Of a DNA stretch of 22,216 bases, positions 1-8,654 are shown in pieces. The notes under the pieces were generated by a model that saw only the letters and a list, made by a program, of their open reading frames with translations, was not told where the DNA came from and made no database searches. Location: assembly GCA_965243605.1 (NCBI GenBank), contig CBDEVQ010000042.1, positions 1-22,216 of the forward strand, given 5' to 3'. How positions within the stretch are numbered: the first letter of the stretch is position 1; each line of letters starts with the position of its first letter. This DNA is from JBMYYR01 sp965243605 (lineage in GTDB: Bacteria; Bacteroidota; Bacteroidia; Flavobacteriales; CAJXXR01). The translations under genes and the position numbers were made by a program.

Positions 1-2139
1 ACCTTTTCCGTCTCTTCCGTTCCATCCTTCATGAATATTTTCAGAAGTATAAACAATGCGTCCCCAACGATCAGCTATTGTCATTTTATAATCCTCATCA
101 GAAACACGTCCGATTACTGGTCTGAAAATTTCATTTTGTCCATCTCCATTTGGAGTGAAAATAGTTGGTAAATAAAACTCAGGAGAAACAATATTGATTG
201 TTTTTACTTTAAAGCTTTGACAACCTTCTGCATCTGTTGCAAATAAATAAACTTGATATTCTCCTATTTGTGTATACGTATGCGTTGGGTTTTGATCATA
301 ACTCACTTCGGTATCACCAAACTCCCATAACCAGCTTACAATTGTTGAATATTGGTTTGCCTGAGATAAATCTGTGAAAGTAACATCAGCATCTGCTAAA
401 TTAACTTCTACAGGCATATCAAACTCAACAATAGGTAATGCTTTATCATAAATATCAATATCTCTCGTGATTGTACATCCATTATCGTCAATAGCAACTA
501 TTGTATAATGGTCTGCAGGAACAACGTCATCTTTTAAATCAATAGCCGTATTTCCATTTATTGTATAGCTATATGGAGGTTTTCCACCAGCCACATCAAA
601 ATCAATAAATCCTGAGAATGTTCCACAGTTATTATGGTCAAATTCTTCTTTTGTAAAAACGAATGGTTCTGGTTCTCCAAGAGAGTATTCTAGAGTGTCT
701 GGACATGTTGTAGGTGAATTTACAACTACATAATAGTCTCCTTTTCCTAATCCATTTAATGGAATTGGAGTAGAACTCTGAGTAAAGGTTCCTTCTAAAT
801 TATTTGTTACTTGATCATAAACATCAACTACCCAATTTTCATTAAGTCCACCGTGAGGACTAAAGTGTATAACACCGCTCTTTTCTCCGGCACATAATGC
901 ATCTTTAAGTAAAGCATGTGATTGTGGCTTAGCATAAGCTACAGGAACCAAGACTTCTACATCTTCTTGACAAGGCATAAAACTAGACGAATATGAAACT
1001 GTATATAAGTCGGTACTTAAATTAGAGAATGTTTGCGGAAATTGGGAGCTGGAGAAGGTAGAGACTACTTGTCCTAAAGAGTTTATTAATTGAACATCCC
1101 AAACAATAGGATCTCCACAGTTTTCTGTAATATCAACAATGATACTACCGTCTTGATCTCCTTCACAAGATTCAGGTAATCCTATTATACTAAATTCTGG
1201 ACAAGCTAATTCAACCGGAATATCAACAGAGACAGTATCTCCACATTGTACAGATTCTACTGAGATAAAGGTTGGAATTAAATTTAAATCAGGAGCAACA
1301 TATTGAATCGCGTAACTTTGCGATATGAAATTATGTAATGAGTCAAACCATGTAGGTTGTACAAAATTCGTAAACCCTGGTAAAAACGAGTATGTATATC
1401 CAGTTCCATTAGGAACGTATTCTACGGTTTCAAAACTGGCATCCCAGTTATTTCCAAAATTTCTAGGGTTACCAGTTACAGGATCATCTACAATAAGAGC
1501 AGTTGTTGCATCTTTATATAGTCCTTGTACAGCACTTCCTAAATTCCAACCATTACATGTATTATAGTTAGAGATAGAGTTGAAAATACGATTACTTCCT
1601 TCAATTAATACCACCGAAGTAGAATAACAATATTGGTTACAAGAGAATCCATACATTTCAAAATTACTCCAAATGGCAATAAATACTCTATTAGGAGCAT
1701 CTCCAGCTGTACCATATATTAATTCAGATCCAGGTCCTGGTTCAGAATCTGTATATGGTGCCATAATAGAATTTTGAGCATCTGTATTATTCGTATTAGG
1801 AATAGCAGTATTTATACCCCATTGAGAATTTGTTCCTGCATTAGCATCATTAAATGATAAATATCCATTTGTGCTAATTACAACCTCAGAATAAGGTTGT
1901 CCATAAAAATCAAAACTGAATCCTAAGTTAATTAATCCAGTATGAATATCATCTGTAATAACGGGTACAGTATCAAAATTATTAATTGAAAAATCAACAA
2001 AATCTAAACCTGAAGGGAATGTTGATACTTCTATAACTTGTCCGGAGTCACACACTTCTATGACATCCATATTAAAATCAAATTGCGCTTGGGCTAAAAA
2101 AGGTAAAACTAGAAATACTGAAATGATGCGTTTAAACAT
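1..2139 (-). CDS. T9SS type B surface/adhesin-like protein (C-terminus cut by window edge)
   Basis: An open frame of 713 codons runs from ATG at 2139 leftwards off the window, so the last residues are missing. I checked the frame at several places and saw no stop. The N-terminus (MFKRIISVFLVLPFLAQAQ) is a signal peptide. Then come a nidogen-like/beta-rich extracellular region (about residues 20-260, with STNGYLSF and APNRVFIAIW), SprB-like repeats (HNNCGTFSGFIDFDVAGG), a PKD domain (WEFGDTEVSYDQNPTHTYTQ) and the start of a gliding-motility-associated type B sorting domain (PTIFTPNGDGQNEIFRP, then DRWGRIVYTSENIHEGW). Such proteins cross the outer membrane by T9SS and stay on the surface or are released. 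It is the downstream paralogue of the gene at 2321-4543 and has its own promoter. Ligand and role (adhesion, gliding) cannot be told from sequence. Confidence 0.9.
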   Translation of the reverse strand, partial: MFKRIISVFLVLPFLAQAQFDFNMDVIEVCDSGQVIEVSTFPSGLDFVDFSINNFDTVPVITDDIHTGLINLGFSFDFYGQPYSEVVISTNGYLSFNDANAGTNSQWGINTAIPNTNNTDAQNSIMAPYTDSEPGPGSELIYGTAGDAPNRVFIAIWSNFEMYGFSCNQYCYSTSVVLIEGSNRIFNSISNYNTCNGWNLGSAVQGLYKDATTALIVDDPVTGNPRNFGNNWDASFETVEYVPNGTGYTYSFLPGFTNFVQPTWFDSLHNFISQSYAIQYVAPDLNLIPTFISVESVQCGDTVSVDIPVELACPEFSIIGLPESCEGDQDGSIIVDITENCGDPIVWDVQLINSLGQVVSTFSSSQFPQTFSNLSTDLYTVSYSSSFMPCQEDVEVLVPVAYAKPQSHALLKDALCAGEKSGVIHFSPHGGLNENWVVDVYDQVTNNLEGTFTQSSTPIPLNGLGKGDYYVVVNSPTTCPDTLEYSLGEPEPFVFTKEEFDHNNCGTFSGFIDFDVAGGKPPYSYTINGNTAIDLKDDVVPADHYTIVAIDDNGCTITRDIDIYDKALPIVEFDMPVEVNLADADVTFTDLSQANQYSTIVSWLWEFGDTEVSYDQNPTHTYTQIGEYQVYLFATDAEGCQSFKVKTINIVSPEFYLPTIFTPNGDGQNEIFRPVIGRVSDEDYKMTIADRWGRIVYTSENIHEGWNGRDGKG

Positions 2140-2161
2140 AGCTATAAAATTTAGTTATAAA

Positions 2162-2191
2162 CAAAAGTACACTTTTTTGTTAATTTTCAAA
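2162..2191 (-). promoter_or_regulatory. Bacteroidota-type promoter of the left type B surface protein gene
   Basis: On the minus strand a -33 element TTTG (2191-2188), an 18-base spacer and a -7 element TACTTTTG (2169-2162) match the TAnnTTTG/TTTG consensus of Bacteroidota. The predicted start of transcription is about 15-20 bases before the ATG. The spacer (AAAATTAACAAAAAAGTG) is almost the same as in the promoter of the paralogue at 4574-4603. Confidence 0.7.
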
Positions 2192-2257
2192 CATGAATTT
2201 TTAACAATGATTTATTTATGTTCTTTTTACCTGTTAAATAGAGTTTAATATAAGGTA

Positions 2258-2309
2258 TTAATACAAAAAAAACTCAAGTTATAACTTGAGTTTTTTTTTT
2301 GTATTAATT
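2258..2309 (-). terminator. Hairpin terminator after the right type B surface protein gene
   Basis: A perfect stem CTCAAGT (2273-2279) / ACTTGAG (2284-2290) with loop TATA is flanked by A8 on the left and T10 on the right. The pairing continues outwards through the A/T tracts into ATTAATAC / GTATTAAT. It follows the stop of the 740-residue gene on the minus strand and separates it from the next gene's promoter. The symmetric tracts would let it work in both directions. Confidence 0.8.
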
Positions 2310-2320
2310 GTAAGAGTATG

Positions 2321-4543
2321 TTATCGAATAAGTTGAACCATACCATTTGAGTGATGCTTATGTCCATAAATGTCTTGGTAATTAACTATCCAAACATAAG
2401 ATCCTTCTCCAATATTACCTTTAGTATCTCTACCATCCCAACCTTCGTGAATATTTTCTGAAGTATAAACAATGCGTCCCCATCGGTCAGCAATCGTAAT
2501 ATCAAAATCTTGGTCAGAAATACGTCCTATGATAGGTCTAAATATTTCGTTTCGACCATCTCCATTAGGTGTGAAAACGGTTGGTAAGAAAAATTCTGGA
2601 CTAACAATATTTATTGTTTTAATCCTAAAGCTTTGACATCCGTCTTCATCGGTTGCATATAAGTAAACCTTATACTCTCCAATTTGAGTGTATCTATGTG
2701 TTGGGTTTTGATCATAACTCACTTTAGTATCTCCAAATTCCCAATACCAATTAGTAAGTGTAGAGTATTCATTAGCAACTGATAAGTCTTCAAATGTAAC
2801 ATCCGCATCTGCAAGGTTAACTTCTTCTGGCATGTTAAAGTCTACAATAGGAGCGTGTCTATCTAAAATTTCAATGTTACGAGAAATTGTACATCCGTTC
2901 GCATCAATAGCTTCAATTAAGTATTGATTTGCAGGAACAACATCATCGTATAAGTCAATAATTGTTTGTCCATTTAATCGGTAAGAGTATGGTGGAACTC
3001 CACCACTAACTGAGTAATCAATATATCCAGAGAATGTTCCACAGTTATTGTGTTCATATTCTTCTTTTACAAAAACAAATGGTTCAGGTTCATCTAAAGA
3101 ATAGTAGAACGTATCTATACAAGATGATGGTGAATTAACAACAATATCATAATCTCCTTTACCCAGACCTGTTAAAGGAATTGGTACATTATCTTGTTGA
3201 AAAGTTCCAACTAAGCCACCTGTTGCTCTGTCATAAACTTGAACATCCCATCCTTCGTCATATCCACCATGTGGACTAAAATATATGATTCCTGTGTTTT
3301 CACCATTACAAAGGGCATCTTTTAACAAAGCATGCGCTAAAGGTTGTGTGAATTCTACACCAATTAATATTTCAGTTTCAGATAAACATGTAGACGGCGA
3401 AATTGATTCTATATAGTACAATCCATTGGCTAGGTTGTCAAATATAATAGGTAGATTATCTCCATTATATTGTGAAATGATTGTACCATTTAAATCTTTT
3501 AAGGTAATGGTCCAATCTTCATTTTCTCCACCTTCGGCATAGTATAATATTCTTCCGTCGGTGTCTCCCATACAAGAAATGTTTTGAACATCTATAGTTT
3601 CATCTGGGATTCCATATTTAAGAATAACTTCATCAGTCCACTCTTGATCACAAACCGATAATACAACACTAATATTATAAGGTAATGAATCAACGTGTGG
3701 CGCAATAATATTAACATTATATCCTTGAGCTAACAAAGTACCATCTGGAGCATACCATTCAGGTTCTACAATTGTTGTGTAAGGAATAAAGGCATATGTA
3801 TAATTTGTTCCAGCTGCATTTGGAGTGTATTTAACAACATCTCCATCTGAATTCCAAGTATTTGGAAAGTTTCTTGTTACTCCAGTTATTGGGTCATCTG
3901 TAATAACACTTGATGTTCCAGTAGAATTAACAACACCTTGTACTGCAGCTCCACCATTCCAGCTCGTACATACTTCATATTGTCCAATGGTATTAATAAT
4001 TTCATTAGAACCTTCAAACAACATAATTGAATTGTAATAACAGTTTAGGTTACATGAAAACATTCCAATTTCGTCCCATATTACAATAAATACACGATTT
4101 GGTGCCGTACCATAAACAGCCCAATCAATTTGAGAATTTGCTGTAGGTAATACATCTGAGTAGGGTCCTAAAATAGCATTGTTTGTATGATTTGCACCTG
4201 AAGGTACTGTTGCGTTAATAGACCAAGGTGAGAATTGGTTTGCTAATGCTGTATTAAAACTTAAGTACCCATTTGTACTTGCAACACATTGAGTATAAGT
4301 GTTTCCATAAAAATCGAAGTTAAATCCAATATTAATAACTCCAGTATGTGTATCATCTCCTAATCCACCGAAAAATCCAGAGGCTTGAACCACTGAAAAG
4401 TCAATACCATATGTATTTGGGTTAGAACCAACAATGTTAACTGATTGTCCTTCGGTACATACGAGTACTTCATCAGGGAAATTAGCTTGTGAATACCCAA
4501 TAAAAGGCAAAAAGAGAAATAGTAAATAGATGTTCTTAAACAT
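2321..4543 (-). CDS. T9SS type B surface/adhesin-like protein, 740 aa
   Basis: A complete secreted protein. Residues 1-20 (MFKNIYLLFLFLPFIGYSQA) form a signal peptide. About residues 40-250 are a nidogen-like beta region (STNGYLSF, APNRVFIVIW, several Cys). About 315-560 hold SprB-like repeats, recognisable by NISCMGDTDGRI and HNNCGTFSGYIDYSVSGG. About 566-648 is a PKD domain (WYWEFGDTKVSYDQNPTHRY). Residues 651-740 are the gliding-motility-associated C-terminal domain (TVFTPNGDGRNEIFRP, DRWGRIVYTSENIHEGWDGR), the type B signal for T9SS export. It is expected at the cell surface or in the medium. It is a close paralogue of the gene to its left, most alike in the C-terminal half. Its own promoter and terminator make it monocistronic. 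The family call is firm; the ligand is unknown. Confidence 0.93.
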   Translation of the reverse strand: MFKNIYLLFLFLPFIGYSQANFPDEVLVCTEGQSVNIVGSNPNTYGIDFSVVQASGFFGGLGDDTHTGVINIGFNFDFYGNTYTQCVASTNGYLSFNTALANQFSPWSINATVPSGANHTNNAILGPYSDVLPTANSQIDWAVYGTAPNRVFIVIWDEIGMFSCNLNCYYNSIMLFEGSNEIINTIGQYEVCTSWNGGAAVQGVVNSTGTSSVITDDPITGVTRNFPNTWNSDGDVVKYTPNAAGTNYTYAFIPYTTIVEPEWYAPDGTLLAQGYNVNIIAPHVDSLPYNISVVLSVCDQEWTDEVILKYGIPDETIDVQNISCMGDTDGRILYYAEGGENEDWTITLKDLNGTIISQYNGDNLPIIFDNLANGLYYIESISPSTCLSETEILIGVEFTQPLAHALLKDALCNGENTGIIYFSPHGGYDEGWDVQVYDRATGGLVGTFQQDNVPIPLTGLGKGDYDIVVNSPSSCIDTFYYSLDEPEPFVFVKEEYEHNNCGTFSGYIDYSVSGGVPPYSYRLNGQTIIDLYDDVVPANQYLIEAIDANGCTISRNIEILDRHAPIVDFNMPEEVNLADADVTFEDLSVANEYSTLTNWYWEFGDTKVSYDQNPTHRYTQIGEYKVYLYATDEDGCQSFRIKTINIVSPEFFLPTVFTPNGDGRNEIFRPIIGRISDQDFDITIADRWGRIVYTSENIHEGWDGRDTKGNIGEGSYVWIVNYQDIYGHKHHSNGMVQLIR

Positions 4544-4573
4544 ATCAGTAAATTTAAATAACCAGGGTTATAA

Positions 4574-4603
4574 CAAAAATACGTTTTTTTGTTAATTTTC
4601 AAA
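4574..4603 (-). promoter_or_regulatory. Bacteroidota-type promoter of the 740-aa surface protein gene
   Basis: The minus strand reads TTTG (4603-4600), an 18-base spacer AAAATTAACAAAAAAACG, then TATTTTTG (4581-4574), a full match to TAnnTTTG. The ATG is at 4543, giving a leader of about 25-30 bases. Spacer length and most of the spacer sequence are shared with the promoter at 2162-2191. Confidence 0.72.
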
Positions 4604-4640
4604 TTGAAAAAAGCATTAACTTGCCAGAAAAATAGAAATA

Positions 4641-5486
4641 ATGAAACTTATTCCGATTCAAACAGGTTTATTTAAATTAGATGGTGGTGCAATGTTTGGT
4701 GTTGTTCCGAAAAGTTTATGGTCCAGAACGAACCCCGCAGACGATAAGAATCTGTGCCCGTGGGCAATGCGTTGCTTGTTAGTAGACCTTGGAGATAAGA
4801 AAATATTAATAGATAATGGTATAGGGAATAAGCAATCTGAGAAATTTTTCTCACATTATTATTTACATGGAGATTATTCTTTGGTAAAATCTTTACAAGA
4901 AAATGGTTATCACCCAGACGATATTACAGATATGTTTTTAACACATTTACATTTTGACCATTGTGGTGGAGGTATTGTTAAAGATGATGAAGGGAATTAT
5001 TCAACATTGTTTAAGAATGCAACTTATTGGACAAGTTCTGAACATTGGAAATGGGCAACTGAACCTAACGATAGAGAGAAGGCTTCCTTTTTAAAGGAAA
5101 ATATCTTACCAATGATGGACTCTGGTCAACTTAAATTTATTGATGAAGAAGGTGAGTTATTTCCGAATTTTTCAATTAAAATGTATTGTGGACATACAGA
5201 TGCTCAGATGATTCCGTTTATAAAATATAAAGAAGAGACCATCGTTTTTATGGCTGATTTATTGCCAAGTACGGGACATATTCCGTTACCATACGTTATG
5301 GGGTATGATACAAGACCATTAATTACTTTAGAAGAAAAAAGAGTATTTTTAAACGAGGCCGCGGATAATAATTACATCTTGTTTTTAGAACATGATTATT
5401 ATAATGAGTGCTGTACTGTAAAACATACTGAAAAAGGAGTGCGATTAGATCAGACATTCCCATTGAGTAAAATAACCTCGCTATGA
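4641..5486 (+). CDS. MBL-fold metallo-hydrolase (lactonase-like), 281 aa
   Basis: A metallo-beta-lactamase-fold hydrolase without a signal peptide, so probably cytoplasmic. The dinuclear metal motif HxHxDH is THLHFDH at residues 101-107 (H102, H104, D106, H107). Further likely ligands are H185 in YCGHTDAQ, D206 in FMADLLPS and H251 in EHDYY. Length and layout resemble the AiiA-like lactonase group and related Bacteroidota hydrolases; the substrate cannot be read from sequence. It is the first gene of a plus-strand operon: its stop overlaps the ATG of the AI-2E-type permease by four bases (ATGA), which suggests translational coupling. It is divergent from the surface-protein gene, with 97 bases between the start codons. 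No convincing plus-strand promoter was found there. Confidence 0.92.
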   Translation: MKLIPIQTGLFKLDGGAMFGVVPKSLWSRTNPADDKNLCPWAMRCLLVDLGDKKILIDNGIGNKQSEKFFSHYYLHGDYSLVKSLQENGYHPDDITDMFLTHLHFDHCGGGIVKDDEGNYSTLFKNATYWTSSEHWKWATEPNDREKASFLKENILPMMDSGQLKFIDEEGELFPNFSIKMYCGHTDAQMIPFIKYKEETIVFMADLLPSTGHIPLPYVMGYDTRPLITLEEKRVFLNEAADNNYILFLEHDYYNECCTVKHTEKGVRLDQTFPLSKITSL

Positions 5487-6577
5487 GTAAAAAAATAACT
5501 TTCGATCAATTAATAAGATGGATTATTGCGATTGCCATATTGGCCGGTTTATTATATTTAACCAATAGGCTATCGGGAGCATTAATACCATTTTTCTTGG
5601 CTATTTTCTTAGCATATTACCTTAATCCGGTCGTATTGTTTTTTCAAAATAAATTAAAAATTAAGAAAAGAGGATTAGCCATTCTACTGAGCTTTGTATC
5701 CATTTTTATTGGATTAGGAGGTATATTTTCCGTTTTATATCCATTGGTTTCAAGTGAAATATCACAACTCCAGCCTTTAACCCAAAAGTTTCTTAATAGC
5801 GAATCTATGCAATCGCTGGAGGGACTTCCAGAAGAGGTTGAGCAATATATAATAGAGTTTAAAGATTCTGATCAAATAAAGGAATTGCTTTCAGGTTTAG
5901 ATTATCAAAGTATTATTAGCAAAATTGTAGACCAAAGTTCGGCCATATTAGGCGGGTCTTTAAGCTTACTTATGGGGCTCTTTAGTCTTTTTACCATGAT
6001 TTTATATCTTGTGTTTATATTGGCTGATTATCCTGAGTTTTCTAAATCATGGTCTAATCTTATTCCAATAAAATTTAGATCTAGATCTGTTAAGTTAATA
6101 TCTGACTTTCAGAAAGGAATGGATACCTATTTTAAAGCGCAAGCTATGGTTGCTTTATGTGTTGGAATCTTATTCTCTATAGGGTTCTCAATAATTGGAC
6201 TACCGATGGCTATATTATTTGGATTGTTTGTTGGGGCCTTAAATATGGTGCCATACCTTCAAATATTTGGATTATTACCAGCTGCATTTCTTGCACTTAT
6301 GCAAAGTGTGAGCTCAGATAATTCATTCTTATTTTGTTTTGGTCTTGTATTATTAGTTTTTGCTATAGTTCAAATTATTCAGGACAGTCTTTTAGTACCT
6401 AAAATAATGGGTAACGTAACCAGTTTAAACCCTGCAATTATATTATTGTCACTTTCAATTTGGGGAAGTTTATTAGGTGTTATTGGAATGTTAATAGCCA
6501 TTCCAGTTTCTAATCTAATTGTTTCCTATTATAAAGCATTTATACAACAAGAAGATATTGCTCATTATACTGAGTAA
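5483..6577 (+). CDS. AI-2E family transporter (PerM/TqsA-type permease), 364 aa
   Basis: An inner-membrane protein with the family's layout: hydrophobic segments near residues 12-55 and 66-90, a soluble stretch at about 91-150, then segments near 158-181, 221-276, 282-301 and 316-345. Hallmarks are YFKAQ (216-220), GLPMAILFGLFVGALNMVPY (239-258) and DSLLVPKIMG (301-310). The family was named for autoinducer-2 export by TqsA, but many members are thought to move other substrates, so no substrate is claimed. Start and stop fit tight coupling: it overlaps the upstream hydrolase gene by four bases and lies six bases before the RNase H gene. Confidence 0.93.
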   Translation: MSKKITFDQLIRWIIAIAILAGLLYLTNRLSGALIPFFLAIFLAYYLNPVVLFFQNKLKIKKRGLAILLSFVSIFIGLGGIFSVLYPLVSSEISQLQPLTQKFLNSESMQSLEGLPEEVEQYIIEFKDSDQIKELLSGLDYQSIISKIVDQSSAILGGSLSLLMGLFSLFTMILYLVFILADYPEFSKSWSNLIPIKFRSRSVKLISDFQKGMDTYFKAQAMVALCVGILFSIGFSIIGLPMAILFGLFVGALNMVPYLQIFGLLPAAFLALMQSVSSDNSFLFCFGLVLLVFAIVQIIQDSLLVPKIMGNVTSLNPAIILLSLSIWGSLLGVIGMLIAIPVSNLIVSYYKAFIQQEDIAHYTE

Positions 6578-6583
6578 ATTAAT

Positions 6584-7225
6584 ATGGCGAAGAAAAAGAA
6601 AAAATTCTATGTAGTTTGGGAAGGTCATAGACCTGGATTATATTCGGATTGGAACAACTGCAAAAAACAAATAGACGGTTTTAAAGCCGCTAAATATAAA
6701 TCGTTTGAAACCCTTTTAGAAGCGGAAAAAGCTCTAAAAGGAAATTGGCAAGACTTTGTTGGTAAAAACGCTAAACCCAAATTAGAAGAAAAGGATTGGA
6801 TAGATTTGGTTGGATTACCAGAAAAAGGAAGTCTAACGGTTGATGCTGCATGTGCTGGAAATCCAGGTAAAATGGAATATCAAGGTGTTGATTTAGACCG
6901 AGGGAAAAATTATTTTCATGTTGGACCCTTAGAAGATTCGACGAATAACGTTGGAGAATTTTTAGCCCTAGTACATGCCTTAGCTCTTATTAAATCTGGG
7001 AAATTGGATTTTAAAACCATTTATTCGGATTCGAAAATTGCGATGGGTTGGGTGAAAGCAAAAACATGCCGAACTAAATTAAAGCTAACGTCAAAGAATA
7101 AAGATTCGCATGCATTAATTAGACGTGCAGAAATGTGGCTTCAAACAAATACATATACAACAACCATAAAAAAATGGGAAACAAAATACTGGGGAGAAAT
7201 TCCAGCCGATTTTGGTCGTAAATAA
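6584..7225 (+). CDS. Viroplasmin-domain ribonuclease H (RNase HI type), 213 aa
   Basis: Two domains. Residues about 6-52 are a caulimovirus viroplasmin-type RNA/DNA-hybrid-binding domain (FYVVWEGHRPGLYSDWNNCK). Residues about 80-213 are an RNase H fold that cuts the RNA strand of RNA-DNA hybrids. Likely catalytic acidic residues are D87 (TVDAACAGNPG), E125 (NNVGEFLAL), D149 (IYSDSKIA) and D209 in the C-terminal WGEIPADFGRK. The lysine-rich N-terminus (MAKKKKK) is usual in this group. It is cytoplasmic, involved in primer and R-loop removal, and the last gene of the operon. A strong hairpin terminator follows. The link with the hydrolase and permease seems to be co-transcription only. Confidence 0.95.
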   Translation: MAKKKKKFYVVWEGHRPGLYSDWNNCKKQIDGFKAAKYKSFETLLEAEKALKGNWQDFVGKNAKPKLEEKDWIDLVGLPEKGSLTVDAACAGNPGKMEYQGVDLDRGKNYFHVGPLEDSTNNVGEFLALVHALALIKSGKLDFKTIYSDSKIAMGWVKAKTCRTKLKLTSKNKDSHALIRRAEMWLQTNTYTTTIKKWETKYWGEIPADFGRK

Positions 7226-7250
7226 ATTACCGTTACATAAGGTTAAACAT

Positions 7251-7303
7251 AATAGGCTTTTAGATACATTAATTTTTTAATTGTATTTAAAAGCCTATTT
7301 TTA
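7251..7303 (+). terminator. Long hairpin terminator after the RNase H operon
   Basis: AATAGGCTTTTA (7251-7262) pairs perfectly with TAAAAGCCTATT (7288-7299), followed by more T. The 25-base inner part can pair further (ATACA/TGTAT). It closes the operon that starts at 4641. Confidence 0.8.
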
Positions 7304-7326
7304 TTGTGATAATTAAATGTTATAAA

Positions 7327-7857
7327 ATGAGTTTCCCAGCTATACGTATACTTGTCTATTTGTGTTTTTCATTATTGTTTATTAATAAAAGTTATGGACA
7401 AAACACAACGCCACATAAATTTAATTCAAAAGAAAAAGTTGGTGCTATTGCCTTTAATGCAAACACCGACGATTCTACTTTTTATTTATGCGATGATATG
7501 AATATCATGGAATACTATCAAGTTAACCCGAAGTATGGAGAAGGCGCAAAAAGCATTAGACAACATTTTAAACGCTATTTAAAGGATATTAATAATCGAA
7601 TAGACTTTGATGCTGGGCTCATTACCATTCGGTTTATTATTAACTGCAAAGGAAAAATGGATCGGTTTAGAATTTATAGCGTTAATCAGGAATATAAAAC
7701 AATACACATTCCTGATGATTTAAAATTACATTGTATTAATGCAGTTAAAAATATGGGAGAGTGGCAACCTGGATATTATGAAAATGAATATTTTGATAGC
7801 TATTATACATTGTCTTTAAAAATTAGAAATGAAGAAGTTGTTGATATATTACCATAG
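7327..7857 (+). CDS. Secreted protein with TonB C-terminal-like domain, 176 aa
   Basis: A possible GTG start at 7306 would sit just behind the preceding terminator, so I prefer ATG at 7327. That gives a clean signal peptide MSFPAIRILVYLCFSLLFIN with cleavage after about residue 24 (SYGQ). The C-terminal part, about residues 92-176, has the pattern of the TonB C-terminal fold common in Bacteroidota: a beta strand ITIRFIINCKGKMDRF, an amphipathic helix, then NMGEWQPGY. No proline-rich linker or lasting membrane anchor is seen, so this is not a classical TonB. It is probably periplasmic. The next gene overlaps it by 29 bases, so the two are likely co-expressed. The specific function is unknown. 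Confidence 0.75.
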   Translation: MSFPAIRILVYLCFSLLFINKSYGQNTTPHKFNSKEKVGAIAFNANTDDSTFYLCDDMNIMEYYQVNPKYGEGAKSIRQHFKRYLKDINNRIDFDAGLITIRFIINCKGKMDRFRIYSVNQEYKTIHIPDDLKLHCINAVKNMGEWQPGYYENEYFDSYYTLSLKIRNEEVVDILP

Positions 7858-8641
7858 AACAATTGGGATGAGCATTTTAGGGTTATTCAGTTTAGTAGGT
7901 TGTAATAGTAAAGAAGATGCTGTTTTTTATTACAATTTACAAACGAAATATGTTCAAGGATCTGTTAAAGAACAACGCTATTTAGATAAAGCTATAGAAT
8001 TAGATTCTTTATATGTTGATGCCTTGGTTGAAAAATCGGTAAGCCATAATAAAAGGGGACAGTTTGCCATTGGGATGAAATTTCTCAACAAAGGCGTAGA
8101 GTTAGATCCTGTAGAACATTTGGGATATCGAGGTTTTGTGAAATTATATATGTTAAGAGACTACTTTGGTGCGTTAAACGATTTTTTAAGACTAGATGAA
8201 TTAACACCAGAATTTAGGGATGCCCCATGGGGTGAGGATATATATAAGGTAATTGGATTGTCTTATTTGGGTATGAAAGAATATAAAAAGGCATTATCAT
8301 ATTTTAAACAATCTATTGAAGAGGTTTCTAAAGACAACGGTGAAGAATGGGTAGAATCGAGGACTTTTATTTATTATGGTGTTTGCGCTATGAAAACCCA
8401 AAATTTGGACGATGCTTTACAGTCGTTTAATACGTATATAAAGTATAACCCAGAGAATCCTTCTGGATATTACTATAAGGCAAAAGTATTATTAGATTTA
8501 GGCCATTCGTTAGACGAAGACGTGAAAGCATTACTAAATACAGCTTTAAATTTAGCCAATAGAGGATTCATTGAAACCAGTCCTTATTTTGAATTACCTT
8601 ATCAAATATACCCTTCAGATATTAAACAATTACTTCCGTAA
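7829..8641 (+). CDS. TPR-repeat lipoprotein, 270 aa
   Basis: The start at 7829 overlaps the previous gene by 29 bases and gives a lipoprotein signal: basic MKKLL and YYHR, a hydrophobic stretch ILGLFSLVG and C25 as the lipid-anchored cysteine. A later ATG at 7868 would lose the basic residues. The mature part contains about four to five tetratricopeptide-type helix pairs, for example YLDKAIELDSLYVDALVEKS, MKEYKKALSYFKQSIEE and LDDALQSFNTYIKYNPENP. TPR proteins are protein-protein scaffolds; this one should face the periplasm or sit on the outer membrane. Partner and pathway are unknown, though co-expression with the TonB-C-like protein is likely. Confidence 0.85.
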   Translation: MKKLLIYYHRTIGMSILGLFSLVGCNSKEDAVFYYNLQTKYVQGSVKEQRYLDKAIELDSLYVDALVEKSVSHNKRGQFAIGMKFLNKGVELDPVEHLGYRGFVKLYMLRDYFGALNDFLRLDELTPEFRDAPWGEDIYKVIGLSYLGMKEYKKALSYFKQSIEEVSKDNGEEWVESRTFIYYGVCAMKTQNLDDALQSFNTYIKYNPENPSGYYYKAKVLLDLGHSLDEDVKALLNTALNLANRGFIETSPYFELPYQIYPSDIKQLLP

Positions 8642-8654
8642 ATTGTATCTCAAT

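Noticed and set aside
1325..1567. 80-codon plus-strand frame inside the left surface-protein gene
   Set aside because: Antisense shadow of a clear coding region; no recognisable features.
4360..4602. 80-codon minus-strand frame over the start of the surface-protein gene
   Set aside because: It overlaps the real gene in another frame and its start lies within the promoter; no domain or motif.
4600..4640. Plus-strand promoter for the MBL-hydrolase operon (TAACTTG at 4618)
   Set aside because: Only a partial match, and no TTG at a usual distance; not strong enough to annotate.
7306..7326. GTG start seven codons upstream for the TonB-C-like gene
   Set aside because: It lies directly behind the terminator hairpin and weakens the signal peptide; ATG at 7327 is better.
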